Both the position numbers and the translations under genes were made by a program. From the NCBI RefSeq assembly GCF_001866005.1, contig NZ_MLQR01000050.1:1-64000 (forward strand): a stretch of 64,000 nt of DNA, in the 5' to 3' direction. The notes below the pieces were generated by a model. The model saw only the letters and a list, made by a program, of their open reading frames with translations, was not told the origin of the DNA and searched no databases. This stretch comes from Anaerobacillus alkalilacustris. Lineage in GTDB: Bacteria > Bacillota > Bacilli > Bacillales > Anaerobacillaceae. This document shows positions 43,930 through 52,967 of the stretch, in pieces; position 1 is the stretch's first letter, and every line of letters starts with the position of its first letter.

Positions 43930-44973
43930 CTAAACTTTATTTTCCATTACATACATCAATAACTGAATAAGTCGTACATGATATCTATGTTTCATGTACG
44001 TTTTTGTATAACCATTTCTCGCAATCTCTTTTCTTTCTTGATCATGTTCTAAATAATAGTTAATTTTCTCTATAAGTTCATTTGGTGTAGAAAAGATTTC
44101 TATTTCTTTTTCCGGGATATAAAAGTTTGTTAAGTCTTTTCGAATATCGGTTAATTGAAACGCTTGACAGGCGGCGATTTCAAATGTCCTAGGATTAATA
44201 GAAGCTGCTTCAATATTGGATTCGTTTAAGTTAAACTTCTTGTCATCTGCTGATCTATGAATATTTAGAACTATTTTTGCACCATTATAATAGGTTGCTG
44301 CCTCTATAGGGGAAATCCAGGTATGACGAACACTGCCTTTAATTAGTGAGTAATTTTTCATCTTTCTCCAAAAGTTTCCGACTATTTTAGTGTTTTTATT
44401 GCTTAAATACGGAACAATTTCATCAAATAGCTCAATTCTGCTTGAAAATGCATTCCCTACGAAACAAATGTCACTTTGATACAATTTAGGGATTGACCCG
44501 CTCTTAGGCTCAAAAACTTTCTCGTAAACTCCTAACGGAAGGTATGATACATTTCTACACCCTATACTTTGATAATATGGAACACAATTTAATTCGTTCG
44601 TAAATACATAATCAAAAGCACGAGCAGTTTCGCTCATTATATCAATAATATATGGATCATCCCCTGTCCATAATGCTGTTGTGACCCCTAAATTAGTAAA
44701 ACTTTTTACTTTTTCCTTAGAAAGATATCTACCTAATAATACAAGGATTAAATCTGGTTGATGTTTTTTAACCAAATATTGTATATCACCATTTGGACTC
44801 ACTACATAAAGTTCTTTCACCAAATCATCTATAGTTCTAATCACATACTTATCTATATCTTTAAACGGACCGTTTCTACCCCCGCCAGATTTCACAAAAA
44901 GTACTTTCAAATTTCGGAGCGACGATAAATGAGAAACTGTATTGTCCTTCGTTGTAAAATTTAAAAATTTCAT
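43930..44973 (-). CDS. CgeB-family glycosyltransferase
   Basis: The 347-aa protein belongs with the CgeB-like group: NLKVLFVKSGGGRNGPFKDI at the N-terminus, TTALWTGDDPYIIDIMSETA and FDYVFTNELNCVPYYQSIG, YLPLGVYEKVFEPKSGSI, and the C-terminal INPRTFEIAACQAFQLTDIR that is closely similar to the block in 25809-26795 (NNRTFELACSGSFQLIDNK). It starts the downstream half of the minus-strand island, behind a 524-bp gap. The sulfotransferase gene follows after 15 bp. Role inferred as one of the glycan assembly enzymes. Confidence 0.82.
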   Translation of the reverse strand: MKFLNFTTKDNTVSHLSSLRNLKVLFVKSGGGRNGPFKDIDKYVIRTIDDLVKELYVVSPNGDIQYLVKKHQPDLILVLLGRYLSKEKVKSFTNLGVTTALWTGDDPYIIDIMSETARAFDYVFTNELNCVPYYQSIGCRNVSYLPLGVYEKVFEPKSGSIPKLYQSDICFVGNAFSSRIELFDEIVPYLSNKNTKIVGNFWRKMKNYSLIKGSVRHTWISPIEAATYYNGAKIVLNIHRSADDKKFNLNESNIEAASINPRTFEIAACQAFQLTDIRKDLTNFYIPEKEIEIFSTPNELIEKINYYLEHDQERKEIARNGYTKTYMKHRYHVRLIQLLMYVMENKV

Positions 44974-45102
44974 TATTTTTCTGCTCCTTCAACATAACTT
45001 CCAATAATGATTTCGCCTTTCTCACATACGTAATTATTACAAGATATGTAGGTATGAAGTGAATAGTTACTTTTATTACCCTCATTTATGTTTATAACTT
45101 AA

Positions 45103-45198
45103 TGAAATTCATCATTCATAATCCGTGCCACTAGGATACTAAATCTAGTTACATTTAACCATCCGTAACTAGATTTAGGTTGATGTGGCTCGTTTTTT
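45103..45198. repeat. Palindromic intergenic element, third copy, with terminator-like end
   Basis: Starts TGAAATTCATCATT (the outer arm type of the 36114 element). It has inner arms 45139-45152 and 45165-45178 (CTAAATCTAGTTAC and complement, perfect), enclosed by GCCAC/GTGGC (45127-45131, 45185-45189) and followed by CTCG and seven T residues. The rest of the 524-bp gap 44974-45497 is AT-rich and holds nothing else I can name. Confidence 0.6.
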
Positions 45199-45497
45199 TG
45201 CAACTTCACTTATCTAAATAATTTAAACGATAGTATACTAGTAAGATGCTGAAACTTTTCTTTACTACATTTTATTTTTTATCAATATTATTGTATGCTA
45301 GGTTTTTAGTTTTGAAGTGGACTAGTGTCGTTATGCTAAGAAAATAGGTGTTTTCTATTTATTATTTCATTAGCTTTGCATAAAAATATTTTCTAATTGT
45401 CAAGCATTTTTATGAAAAAACTTGTTTAAAGGCAAAAAAAAACCTTATAATTAGGTTTGGTAGTTCTGTCCAAATCCCAAAATATAAGGAGTTACCC

Positions 45498-45740
45498 ATG
45501 GACAAGAATACCATAAAATCTACAATTAATGAACTACTAAAAGCTATTGATGAACAAACTCTTTCCAAACTAATTAATGTTATTGATCTCGATAAGTTCG
45601 TGAAGAAACTAACCGCTTATAAGTTTCTTCAATTATTGATCATTGCACAATTGAACGAGACGAAAAGCTTAACTCGGCTATTTCGATTCATAAGCTCCCC
45701 CCTTATTAAATATTGTAAAATGGGAAGTTGCAAAAAGTAA
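45498..45740 (+). pseudogene. N-terminal fragment of an IS4-family transposase
   Basis: Eighty codons begin MDKNTIKSTINELL and contain LDKFVKKLTAYKFLQLLIIAQLNET followed by KSLTRLFRF, the N-terminal domain of IS4-type transposases. The frame then stops; the catalytic DDE part is absent, and the following 90 bp do not continue it. A GGAG site precedes the ATG. It is the only transposase trace in the window and marks the junction between two glycan gene blocks, so it may record how they were joined. Confidence 0.75.
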
Positions 45741-45784
45741 TTTCAGGACAGTAGCCTATCTGAAATGCTTCTCTTAGCTAGACA

Positions 45785-45825
45785 AAAAATAGAACAAAAA
45801 GGACAAATAAATTCGTTCTATTTTT
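45785..45825 (-). terminator. Terminator of the repeat-tailed GT2 gene
   Basis: AAAAATAGAAC / GTTCTATTTTT stem just beyond the minus-strand stop at 45825, followed on that strand by TTTGTC. Confidence 0.7.
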
Positions 45826-47108
45826 CACTTTTGAAATCCCCAATTTATTGGGGCGCCTTGGTTTAATACATTAGCTTCATTTTGGCTTAGTTGAATTACT
45901 TTACTAGTAGTTAAATTAAGTCTCCTTAATATATTCATATCAATTAAATGTAATTGGTTTTCCATACTTAAATAATATCCTGAACCTATCTGAAACACCA
46001 AATTATCTGGTAGAAGATAATTTGGATTAAAAACCGCTTCTATTGGTTGCCCCTCTTTAAATAAAGATAGTAAATCAGGATTAACAGTAATAATTTCTGC
46101 TACTTTAAATCCAAATCTTTTAAAAGTTCTAGGCTCTATTAATCTTTTTTGATTATTTTCAAGATAATAGATTTGATTGGTATTCGCACCCTTTATAAGC
46201 CTTTGGTTAGGAAAAAACTCTGGATTTGAAAGTGCAGATTGATCAACCTCTGCCCCTAATGGGTATTTAAAGAGCAAAGGGTCAGTAACATCGACAATAT
46301 TAGATCTATCGTATTTTAATGCTTTGAACATTTCGGAAGTCAATTTCCGCCTTATTTTTCGATCAATTACATATATTTCAGGAGACAGCCCTTTTACTAA
46401 CGTTCCATTTGGAATTTCATTCGGTAAAAATCTATTTAGTAATTGAAAACACTGCGGTGCCTTGACCGTCTGATCTAACACATGCGGAATCGGGTAAAAT
46501 GGTTGAAATTCATTTAATCGCATCCAAAATACCGCGTCACCATTATGCCAACACTCTGGGTTATCATCCCAATAGCTCTTATATTTTTTGAATACTTTCT
46601 CAGCTATCCTTCTTGTATGCAGCACTGAACAATGGTCAACGACATTTGCTGCTTTCTTTAATACTCTTGAAGCATTTCTCTTTCTTTCTGAAACGATTTT
46701 TAATTGTTCGTTTAAAATTTGAACTTTTTGGCTTGAGTAGACAATATCAATTGAAGGATGCTTATCTAAATATACTGTCATTACTTGTAAACGATTAGGT
46801 AAATAGACCGTGTCATCTGTTAAATACGACAAGTATTTCCCTTTCGTAATCGAAATTGCTTGATTAATGAGTGTGGCATATCGCGTTGTTTTGTGGCGAT
46901 CTTCATCTTTTACACCGCTATTAATATAATAAATACGATTATCACCTAAATATGACTGAATTATTTTTGCTGTTTCGTGATTAGATGAATCATCCATAAC
47001 AAATAATTCCCAATCTTTCATTGTTTGATTTATAACACTTTCAATTGCTTTACCCACAAAATTTGGTCTATTATAGCTAGTCAAAATAATTGACACTTTT
47101 GGTGGCAT
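45825..47108 (-). CDS. SpsA-like GT2 glycosyltransferase with three C-terminal repeats
   Basis: The 427-aa protein has an N-terminal GT-A domain (residues 1 to about 245) closely resembling SpsA: SIILTSYNRPNFVGKAIESV, MDDSSNHETAKIIQSYL, YLSYLTDDTVYLPNRL, VVDHCSVLHTRR and WDDNPECWHNGDAVFWMRLN. The remaining 180 residues form three copies of a 55-60-residue unit: TLVKGLSPEIYVIDRKIRRK, RLIKGANTNQIYYLENNQKR and LVFQIGSGYYLSMENQLHL, each followed by an F..L/F.. pattern and ending G..(I/V). SpsA itself lacks this tail. The unit resembles short repeats in secreted cell-wall proteins, so it may bind polymer. It ends the sps-like block before the IS4 fragment. Confidence 0.82.
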   Translation of the reverse strand: MPPKVSIILTSYNRPNFVGKAIESVINQTMKDWELFVMDDSSNHETAKIIQSYLGDNRIYYINSGVKDEDRHKTTRYATLINQAISITKGKYLSYLTDDTVYLPNRLQVMTVYLDKHPSIDIVYSSQKVQILNEQLKIVSERKRNASRVLKKAANVVDHCSVLHTRRIAEKVFKKYKSYWDDNPECWHNGDAVFWMRLNEFQPFYPIPHVLDQTVKAPQCFQLLNRFLPNEIPNGTLVKGLSPEIYVIDRKIRRKLTSEMFKALKYDRSNIVDVTDPLLFKYPLGAEVDQSALSNPEFFPNQRLIKGANTNQIYYLENNQKRLIEPRTFKRFGFKVAEIITVNPDLLSLFKEGQPIEAVFNPNYLLPDNLVFQIGSGYYLSMENQLHLIDMNILRRLNLTTSKVIQLSQNEANVLNQGAPINWGFQK

Positions 47109-47159
47109 TGATTCGCTCTCTCCCTATTTTGTAATTTATATTCCCGGCGTTTTTTTGAA

Positions 47160-47223
47160 AATTGTTCCACAAAAGGTCATCTCTCATATTAGAATATGAG
47201 AGATAACCTTTTGTGGAACAATT
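47160..47223 (-). terminator. 31-bp hairpin after the nonulosonate genes
   Basis: Arms 47160-47190 and 47193-47223 match over 31 bp with one mismatch (AATTGTTCCACAAAAGGT..). On the minus strand it follows the NeuB-like gene by about 140 bp and runs into TTTTC. It is longer than a usual terminator and could also be a repeat element. Confidence 0.6.
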
Positions 47224-47366
47224 AATTAAAACTACTTAGGATTGAGATGCCGCCTCTAAAGCTCAGTTTTTAAATTTCTACTCCCCGAAACATTTCTAAT
47301 AATAAATGATAAAAATAGAGAGAGCGTTGGAAAATAGTTGTAGCATTTTTGTCTGATAGATCCTTT

Positions 47367-48398
47367 TTATATGAAATCCCAACTAATCGGTGTTCCTTTA
47401 ACAATATCCCATTTGGCTTTTTTCCCAATAATAGTGCCAATATATTTAGGACTCAAACCATAACCTGGCCTTATTGATCTAACGTTTTCCTCATTAAAAA
47501 CTTCTCCTTCATTAATATCTGTTACAACAAATAAAGAGCGAGAAAACTCTCTGCTTTTTAACTTTTTATCCGTGAGTCCATAATCTACTTTACCTAAAGC
47601 TTTTTCTGCATCTCTCACTGAATCAACAAGCGACTTAAATTCTTCTTTGTCTAATGAAAAGCTAACATCTGGTCCACCTATAGATTTATCTAATATGAAG
47701 TGCTTCTCTATGACTCTAGCTCCTAACGCCACTGATACAACTGGTACTGTTACCCCTGAGGTATGATCTGATAATCCTACTTCAACATTAAATGTTTCTT
47801 TTAAATTTTTCATTGTTAATAGGTTTGCATCTTCAATTTTTGCTGGATATGCAGATGTGCATTTTAACAAAATTATCTGTTCATTACCCACACTTCTACA
47901 TGCTCGTACTGCATCTTCAATCTCACCAAGAGTTGCAATGCCAGTAGAAAAAATTACAGGTTTCCCTTTAGATGCTATATATTCAATCAGAGGAATATCC
48001 GTTATTTCAAATGACGCTACCTTATAGGCGGGTACGTTTATACTTTCTAACAAATCAACTGCTGTTTTATCGAAAGGACTTGAAAAACAAATCAAATCAA
48101 GTTCATTAGCATAATTCATTAACTCTTTATGCCACTCCCAAGGAGTATGCGCTTCTTTATAAAGATCATATAGGGTTCTTCCGTCCCAAATTGTCCCCTG
48201 ATCCAATCTAAAGTACTCATTATCACAATCAATAGTTATTGTATCCGCAGTGTATGTTTGTAATTTGAATGCATCTGCCCCAGCGTCTTTCGCTGCTTTT
48301 ATTGTTTCTTTTGCAATCGTTATATCGTGTCCATGGTTCGCTGACATCTCTGCGATTATTAATACTTTTTTTGAAATATCGAATTTGTCAATACGCAT
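47367..48398 (-). CDS. spsE: Nonulosonate (sialic-acid-family) synthase, SpsE/PseI type
   Basis: The 343-aa protein is a NeuB-family synthase: AEMSANHGHDITIAKETIKA, DAFKLQTYTADTITID, CFSSPFDKTAVDLLE, KPVIFSTGIATLGEIEDAV, LLKCTSAYPAKIEDANL, VGLSDHTSGVTVPVVSVA and ARVIEKHFILDKSIGGPDVS, with a C-terminal SAF domain (about 285-340). It condenses PEP with a 6-carbon amino sugar to make a nine-carbon acid. Length and context fit SpsE/PseI (pseudaminic) rather than NeuB of sialate, but legionaminate cannot be excluded. Its AAAGGAG site lies inside the end of the upstream gene. Confidence 0.9.
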   Translation of the reverse strand: MRIDKFDISKKVLIIAEMSANHGHDITIAKETIKAAKDAGADAFKLQTYTADTITIDCDNEYFRLDQGTIWDGRTLYDLYKEAHTPWEWHKELMNYANELDLICFSSPFDKTAVDLLESINVPAYKVASFEITDIPLIEYIASKGKPVIFSTGIATLGEIEDAVRACRSVGNEQIILLKCTSAYPAKIEDANLLTMKNLKETFNVEVGLSDHTSGVTVPVVSVALGARVIEKHFILDKSIGGPDVSFSLDKEEFKSLVDSVRDAEKALGKVDYGLTDKKLKSREFSRSLFVVTDINEGEVFNEENVRSIRPGYGLSPKYIGTIIGKKAKWDIVKGTPISWDFI

Positions 48399-48401
48399 TT
48401 A

Positions 48402-49862
48402 TCATACTCCTTTGTTTAATGAATAAGTATATTTAAGCATCCCATTATCATTTTCACATAGTAAAAATCCGACTTTTTCAAAGAGTTTTTTTGATGCAAT
48501 ATTCTTGTCTGATATAAAGGCTATAATATTATCTAACTTATTTCGTTCATCACTAATTAGCTTTATACTCTCAATTAGGAATTGTTTACTTAATCCTTTG
48601 CCCATAATTGACTTACACAAGCTTATACTCACAGTTGCTGAATGACCCTCTACCTTATATCTCAGTTGGCCTAAAAAATTATTAGTACAATCCGTCACCA
48701 CATAAAAAACATTCTGATCGGACTTTATAGTGTTTTCAAACCAAATAATATGTTCTTCCCAACTAATTTTTTTAGTATTAATAGACCATTTTCTAACATA
48801 ATCTTCATTAGATAAATTAAAAACATCACGAATATCTTCTTCCCTAATTTCCCTTAAAAAATAGTTATCCTCAATAAGCTCGCCCCGAGTTAAAGCATCG
48901 ATAATCCGTTTAGTACCTAATCCATCGATAACTTTATTATATTTACTAACCAATTCGTTCCTATTGCCGAAATCCATCATTTTCTCAAATCCAAGTACTA
49001 TCTTTTCTTTTAATAACGCATCGTTATAATCAAGAATCCTTTCAACTAGATTGAATTCTTTTAACCCAGAAACATTATTACTCTGATTTTCCGCAACTTT
49101 TATTGGTATAAAGGGTGTTTGTGTAGCCATTAACTCATAAATTGTCTGGCCTGCTGCTGTAATAGCAATATCCGATTTTAACATAACTCTTTTCATTTCT
49201 TCAGCTGTAGCATTCTCGTAAAGTTTTGTATTCTTAGAACTAAATCTTTTAATCTCATCTATATTTTTAAACGCATTTCCGATTACTACATTAAATATGA
49301 TGTTTGGATATCTACTACTAAATTTGTTTAATATGATAGGCGTTAGATTGTGTATATCTGATCCACCAAGGGTAATTAGAACTTCTTTAACTTTAGTTTT
49401 TTGGGGCTCTCTCTTCACTTGAATAAAAGGTGTTCTCAAAATAATAAACTTATGTCCAAGTAAATAGCAGTTAGTATCATTTTTAGGATACGTAACTACA
49501 TTACTACTAAGAGACGGATTAACAACTACACCCCTTGGGTATTTAATCCGTGCATTATCATCAATAAACAAACTTTTTTTTGCACGATTCGAAATCACTT
49601 TATATAAATCTTCAGTAGCTAAATATGAATCAACGATACAATAGTCACTTTCTTTAATATAATAATTTAAAAAGTCAGTCGATAGCCAATTGGCTAACTT
49701 AAATTTCTTGTTCTTAATAATCTCAATATCGTTTGTATCCCCATATATAATAAAATCAACTTCAATGCCTCTAGCCTCTAATTCATCATATAAAGAACTA
49801 CATCTAGATATATGCCCTAACCCTTTTTGACGACCACCTTCAGTTAAAATAATTACTTTCAT
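48402..49862 (-). CDS. PseG-PseH fusion: UDP-sugar hydrolase plus GNAT acetyltransferase
   Basis: The 486-aa protein fuses two steps of pseudaminate synthesis. Residues 1 to about 325 resemble PseG/SpsG: ILTEGGRQKGLGHISRCSSL, VDSYLATEDLYKVISN, LFIDDNARIKYPRGVVVNPS, VLITLGGSDIHNLTP and ITAAGQTIYELMATQTPFI. Residues about 330-486 are a GNAT domain like PseH: NYFLREIREEDIRDVFNLSN, IMGKGLSKQFLIESIKL and SKKLFEKVGF. The hydrolase removes UDP and the GNAT adds an acetyl group. In most bacteria, including B. subtilis (SpsG and SpsD), these are separate proteins. The start is 9 bases after the previous stop with a short-spaced AAGGG. Confidence 0.86.
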   Translation of the reverse strand: MKVIILTEGGRQKGLGHISRCSSLYDELEARGIEVDFIIYGDTNDIEIIKNKKFKLANWLSTDFLNYYIKESDYCIVDSYLATEDLYKVISNRAKKSLFIDDNARIKYPRGVVVNPSLSSNVVTYPKNDTNCYLLGHKFIILRTPFIQVKREPQKTKVKEVLITLGGSDIHNLTPIILNKFSSRYPNIIFNVVIGNAFKNIDEIKRFSSKNTKLYENATAEEMKRVMLKSDIAITAAGQTIYELMATQTPFIPIKVAENQSNNVSGLKEFNLVERILDYNDALLKEKIVLGFEKMMDFGNRNELVSKYNKVIDGLGTKRIIDALTRGELIEDNYFLREIREEDIRDVFNLSNEDYVRKWSINTKKISWEEHIIWFENTIKSDQNVFYVVTDCTNNFLGQLRYKVEGHSATVSISLCKSIMGKGLSKQFLIESIKLISDERNKLDNIIAFISDKNIASKKLFEKVGFLLCENDNGMLKYTYSLNKGV

Positions 49863-49871
49863 ATCCCTTAG

Positions 49872-51644
49872 TTAACAGTCCTTAATTTTAGTTACTTCAT
49901 GCAACTTATTTATCAATTCTTTATCAGTTTTATATTTTAGGGTTAAGTGGCTGTTAATATTAGCAATTTGAGGATTATCATCCAAATACTCGAAGAGCTT
50001 ATCTATTGAGTATTCTATATTTTTTTCTTTTAAGTAGCGTTCAATCTCATTAAAGAGTGTTAGATCTTCTTGATAATCTAATGTCAATCTATAATTTCTA
50101 CACCATTTTTCCGGTAAATCAACTTTATTCAGCTTAAAATGATCTGGGTTATTTTGAAAATACCACGTCATATACTCTGAATAATTGGCTTCTTGGAAAT
50201 AACTTTTCACTTTTTCTAATGCGTCTACATTAATTATTTCGACACTTGTTCCTACAGCAGCTCCTTCTCCAGATGTGTAATCAGCACCCTTTAAAAAGTG
50301 TGACATAAGTAAGTACTGACAAATATCATTTGAAACATATGGGCAGTCTCCCGTCACACGTATGATTATGTCAATTTTAAGACTTCTAGCTATCTCTAAA
50401 TACCTATCAATGACATCTTCAGGGTTACCTCTATGAAATATTATATCATCCCTGTAATTATGATTCTCTAACACTGCATCTTCATCTTCAGTTGAAGTGG
50501 CCAATATGGTATAATTTACATTTTCAAATTTCAAAGTATTTTTTAAACATAGCTCTATTGATGAATAATCACCTATAGGCAATAATGCTTTTCTGGGTAG
50601 CCTCGTTGACTTTAACCTACAAGCAACAATGACTGCTATAGTTGCTTTTTTAAAGTCTTCAAGCTTAAGTGTCTCTCCTTTAGTTTTATCTGTAGCTAAT
50701 ATATTAAAGTTCTGCAACGCTTTTTCCAATTCTTTGGTATTTAAGCCTGTATTACCTGATCTTTTGTAAGATATCTGGCTTCCTGAAATTAAACTCCCCT
50801 TTTTTACATTTTCTGTCAAAGTAGGGATTTGTATCGTATTTTTTAAATATTCCTTTTCTTTATTTGTAATAAACGGCATAGATAACAATTCAGAATAATT
50901 CTTCTGTAGTTTAGTATATCTATCATATTGTTCTACAGTCACACTTGAAAACATATCATACTTTGTTTCTAAACTGCTATGCATAATGTGCTTCTCAATA
51001 ACGTCAGCACCTAGTAATGTAGCAATAATAGGTAGTAAAATTGTATCTTCACTGCGCCCATCAACATGATCTGCAAAAACAATACGGTTTTTAAAGTTAG
51101 CTTTTAGTTCCTTTATTTTAGATAACCCGCTGTCACTGAGTTCAGTGGGATAGCTTTGAAAGCCTAGTTCAATAAGAATTTCTTCTGGTCTAATTAGTTC
51201 CTTAATTTCAGAAATCCTTTCTTTTATTTGTGTAATATCATAAGCAGATATGTTTATAATAACTTTTTTATTAGTTAAATTGATTAACGATAGCGCATTT
51301 AGTACTCGTTTATTGAACAAAACTGATGCTTGTAACTTTATACCTGTAATGTTTGATATGTTATTCTTGAGTATTTGAACTCCATACTCATCAAAAATGT
51401 CTAACCATATATCCTTAGTTTCATTTGCTTTGTTAATGATGACATTCCAGTCTTGCTCAGTGATAAAAATTGACTTATAAATGTCATAATACTCATAGTC
51501 TTCTGTAGCAATTTTATTATATTTAAATGGTTGGAATTTAACTCCAAACCCTTTTTTATAATGTGAGTACTCGTCTAATAACGAGTGAATGTATTCAACA
51601 CTCCCACCATGTGTGTTCGCAATTTCAATAATATTGTATACCAT
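49872..51644 (-). CDS. NeuB-like synthase fused to SpsF-like cytidylyltransferase
   Basis: The ATG at 51644 has AGGAG 8 bases upstream; an earlier GTG at 51653 is less likely. The 590-aa protein has a divergent NeuB/SpsE-like barrel (1 to about 275: IEIANTHGGSVEYIHSLLDE, GFGVKFQPFKYNKIA, VFADHVDGRSEDTILLPIIA, ADVIEKHIMHSS), a SAF-like part (about 285-340), and an SpsF-type CMP-sugar synthetase domain (about 345-590: AVIVACRLKSTRLPRKALLP, RGNPEDVIDRYLEIA, IIRVTGDCPYVSNDICQYLL). The barrel lacks clear STG and CTS-type motifs present in the neighbouring SpsE, so it may be a paralogous or regulatory partner. The fusion channels synthase product to CMP activation. Confidence 0.82.
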   Translation of the reverse strand: MVYNIIEIANTHGGSVEYIHSLLDEYSHYKKGFGVKFQPFKYNKIATEDYEYYDIYKSIFITEQDWNVIINKANETKDIWLDIFDEYGVQILKNNISNITGIKLQASVLFNKRVLNALSLINLTNKKVIINISAYDITQIKERISEIKELIRPEEILIELGFQSYPTELSDSGLSKIKELKANFKNRIVFADHVDGRSEDTILLPIIATLLGADVIEKHIMHSSLETKYDMFSSVTVEQYDRYTKLQKNYSELLSMPFITNKEKEYLKNTIQIPTLTENVKKGSLISGSQISYKRSGNTGLNTKELEKALQNFNILATDKTKGETLKLEDFKKATIAVIVACRLKSTRLPRKALLPIGDYSSIELCLKNTLKFENVNYTILATSTEDEDAVLENHNYRDDIIFHRGNPEDVIDRYLEIARSLKIDIIIRVTGDCPYVSNDICQYLLMSHFLKGADYTSGEGAAVGTSVEIINVDALEKVKSYFQEANYSEYMTWYFQNNPDHFKLNKVDLPEKWCRNYRLTLDYQEDLTLFNEIERYLKEKNIEYSIDKLFEYLDDNPQIANINSHLTLKYKTDKELINKLHEVTKIKDC

Positions 51645-51754
51645 AATTACCACTCCTAAGAACTTCTCATATAAGGCATTTCCAAATAAATAATGGATCA
51701 GTATGACGGTCTATTATTTTTAAAACAATGCCTAAATTTAATAGCTAGAAATTT

Positions 51755-52954
51755 TCACTTAGTGTAAAAGCTAAAAACTTTCTGAACTGCTCGAATAACA
51801 TCCTTCACATCATAAACAGTCATTGCTGGATAAAGTGGGAGTGTGATAATTTCCTCATATAACTTTTCCGCATTTGGACAAGTCCCTCTTCGATAACCCA
51901 TTGTTTTATAATAAGGTTGAAAATGAACGGGAATATAATGAACATTAACGCCGATGTTTTCTTTCATCATTGCTTCAAAAATATCTTTACGTCCTACCGA
52001 TAATCGCTCTAGGTTTAAACGGATGATATATAAATGCCAGCTCGAGTTCCTTTCTCCACTTTGAAAAGGAATAGTAATTCCGGTAATATGTTGAAATGCA
52101 TTGTTGTACATTTCTACATATTCCTTTCTAACTTCGATAAATCTTTTTAACCTGTTTAATTGGCTTAAGCCTAATGCCGCCTGGATATCTGTCATTCGAT
52201 AGTTATAGCCTAGAAATTGCATTTCATAATACCATGACCCTTGATTTTCGGTTAACTTAGAACTGTTTCTTGTAATCCCATGACTTTTAAATTGGATAAG
52301 TTTTTCATAATAATGCTCGTTGTTGGTTGTTATAACCCCACCTTCTCCGGTTGTAATATGTTTTACCGGATGAAAACTAAACATCGTCATGTCACTAATA
52401 GATCCAACCCTACTACTTTTATATGTTGCTCCTAATGCATGTGCAGCATCTTCAATTACAACAAGATTGTTTTCCTTAGCGATCGTAACAATTTCATCAA
52501 GGTCTGCAGGTTGCCCTGTAAAATCAACGGGAATAATTGCTTTTGTTTTTTCTGTAATGAGGGTTCTGACTGATTGAGGAGATATGTTGTATGTGTTTGG
52601 ATCGATATCTGCAAATACTGGCTTTCCACCTTGGTAGAGAATACAATTAGCACTTGCAACAAACGTTAATGGAGTAGTAATTACTTCATCGTTTTCTTGA
52701 ATACAAGCTGCAAAACATGCTCCATGTAATGCAGCTGTCCCATTCGCAAAAGTTACTGCATACTTTGCATCCACAAACTTTGCGATTTTTCTTTCAAACT
52801 GCGAAATAGTAGGTCCAGTTGTTAAATAATCACTTTTTAATATATCTACAACCGCTTGAATATCTTTTTCATCTATCCATTGTTTTCCATAAGGGAGGTA
52901 AGTGTCTCTAATGGGTTCTCCACCATGAATAGCTAATTTTTCTGTATTTTTCAT
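51755..52954 (-). CDS. spsC: DegT-family aminotransferase, SpsC/PseC type
   Basis: The 399-aa PLP enzyme has AIHGGEPIRDTYLPYGKQWI, YLTTGPTISQFERKIAKFV, ANGTAALHGACFAACIQEND, VVIEDAAHALGATYKSSRVG and the Lys-containing MFSFHPVKHITTGEGGVITT (PLP Lys about residue 190), then YNYRMTDIQAALGLSQL. The HPVKHITTGEGG form is that of PseC, which adds the C4 amine to the product of PseB; SpsC of B. subtilis is the homologue. It lies between a sugar epimerase gene and the NeuB-SpsF fusion. Confidence 0.9.
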   Translation of the reverse strand: MKNTEKLAIHGGEPIRDTYLPYGKQWIDEKDIQAVVDILKSDYLTTGPTISQFERKIAKFVDAKYAVTFANGTAALHGACFAACIQENDEVITTPLTFVASANCILYQGGKPVFADIDPNTYNISPQSVRTLITEKTKAIIPVDFTGQPADLDEIVTIAKENNLVVIEDAAHALGATYKSSRVGSISDMTMFSFHPVKHITTGEGGVITTNNEHYYEKLIQFKSHGITRNSSKLTENQGSWYYEMQFLGYNYRMTDIQAALGLSQLNRLKRFIEVRKEYVEMYNNAFQHITGITIPFQSGERNSSWHLYIIRLNLERLSVGRKDIFEAMMKENIGVNVHYIPVHFQPYYKTMGYRRGTCPNAEKLYEEIITLPLYPAMTVYDVKDVIRAVQKVFSFYTK

Positions 52955-52967
52955 TTTACACCCCTTA

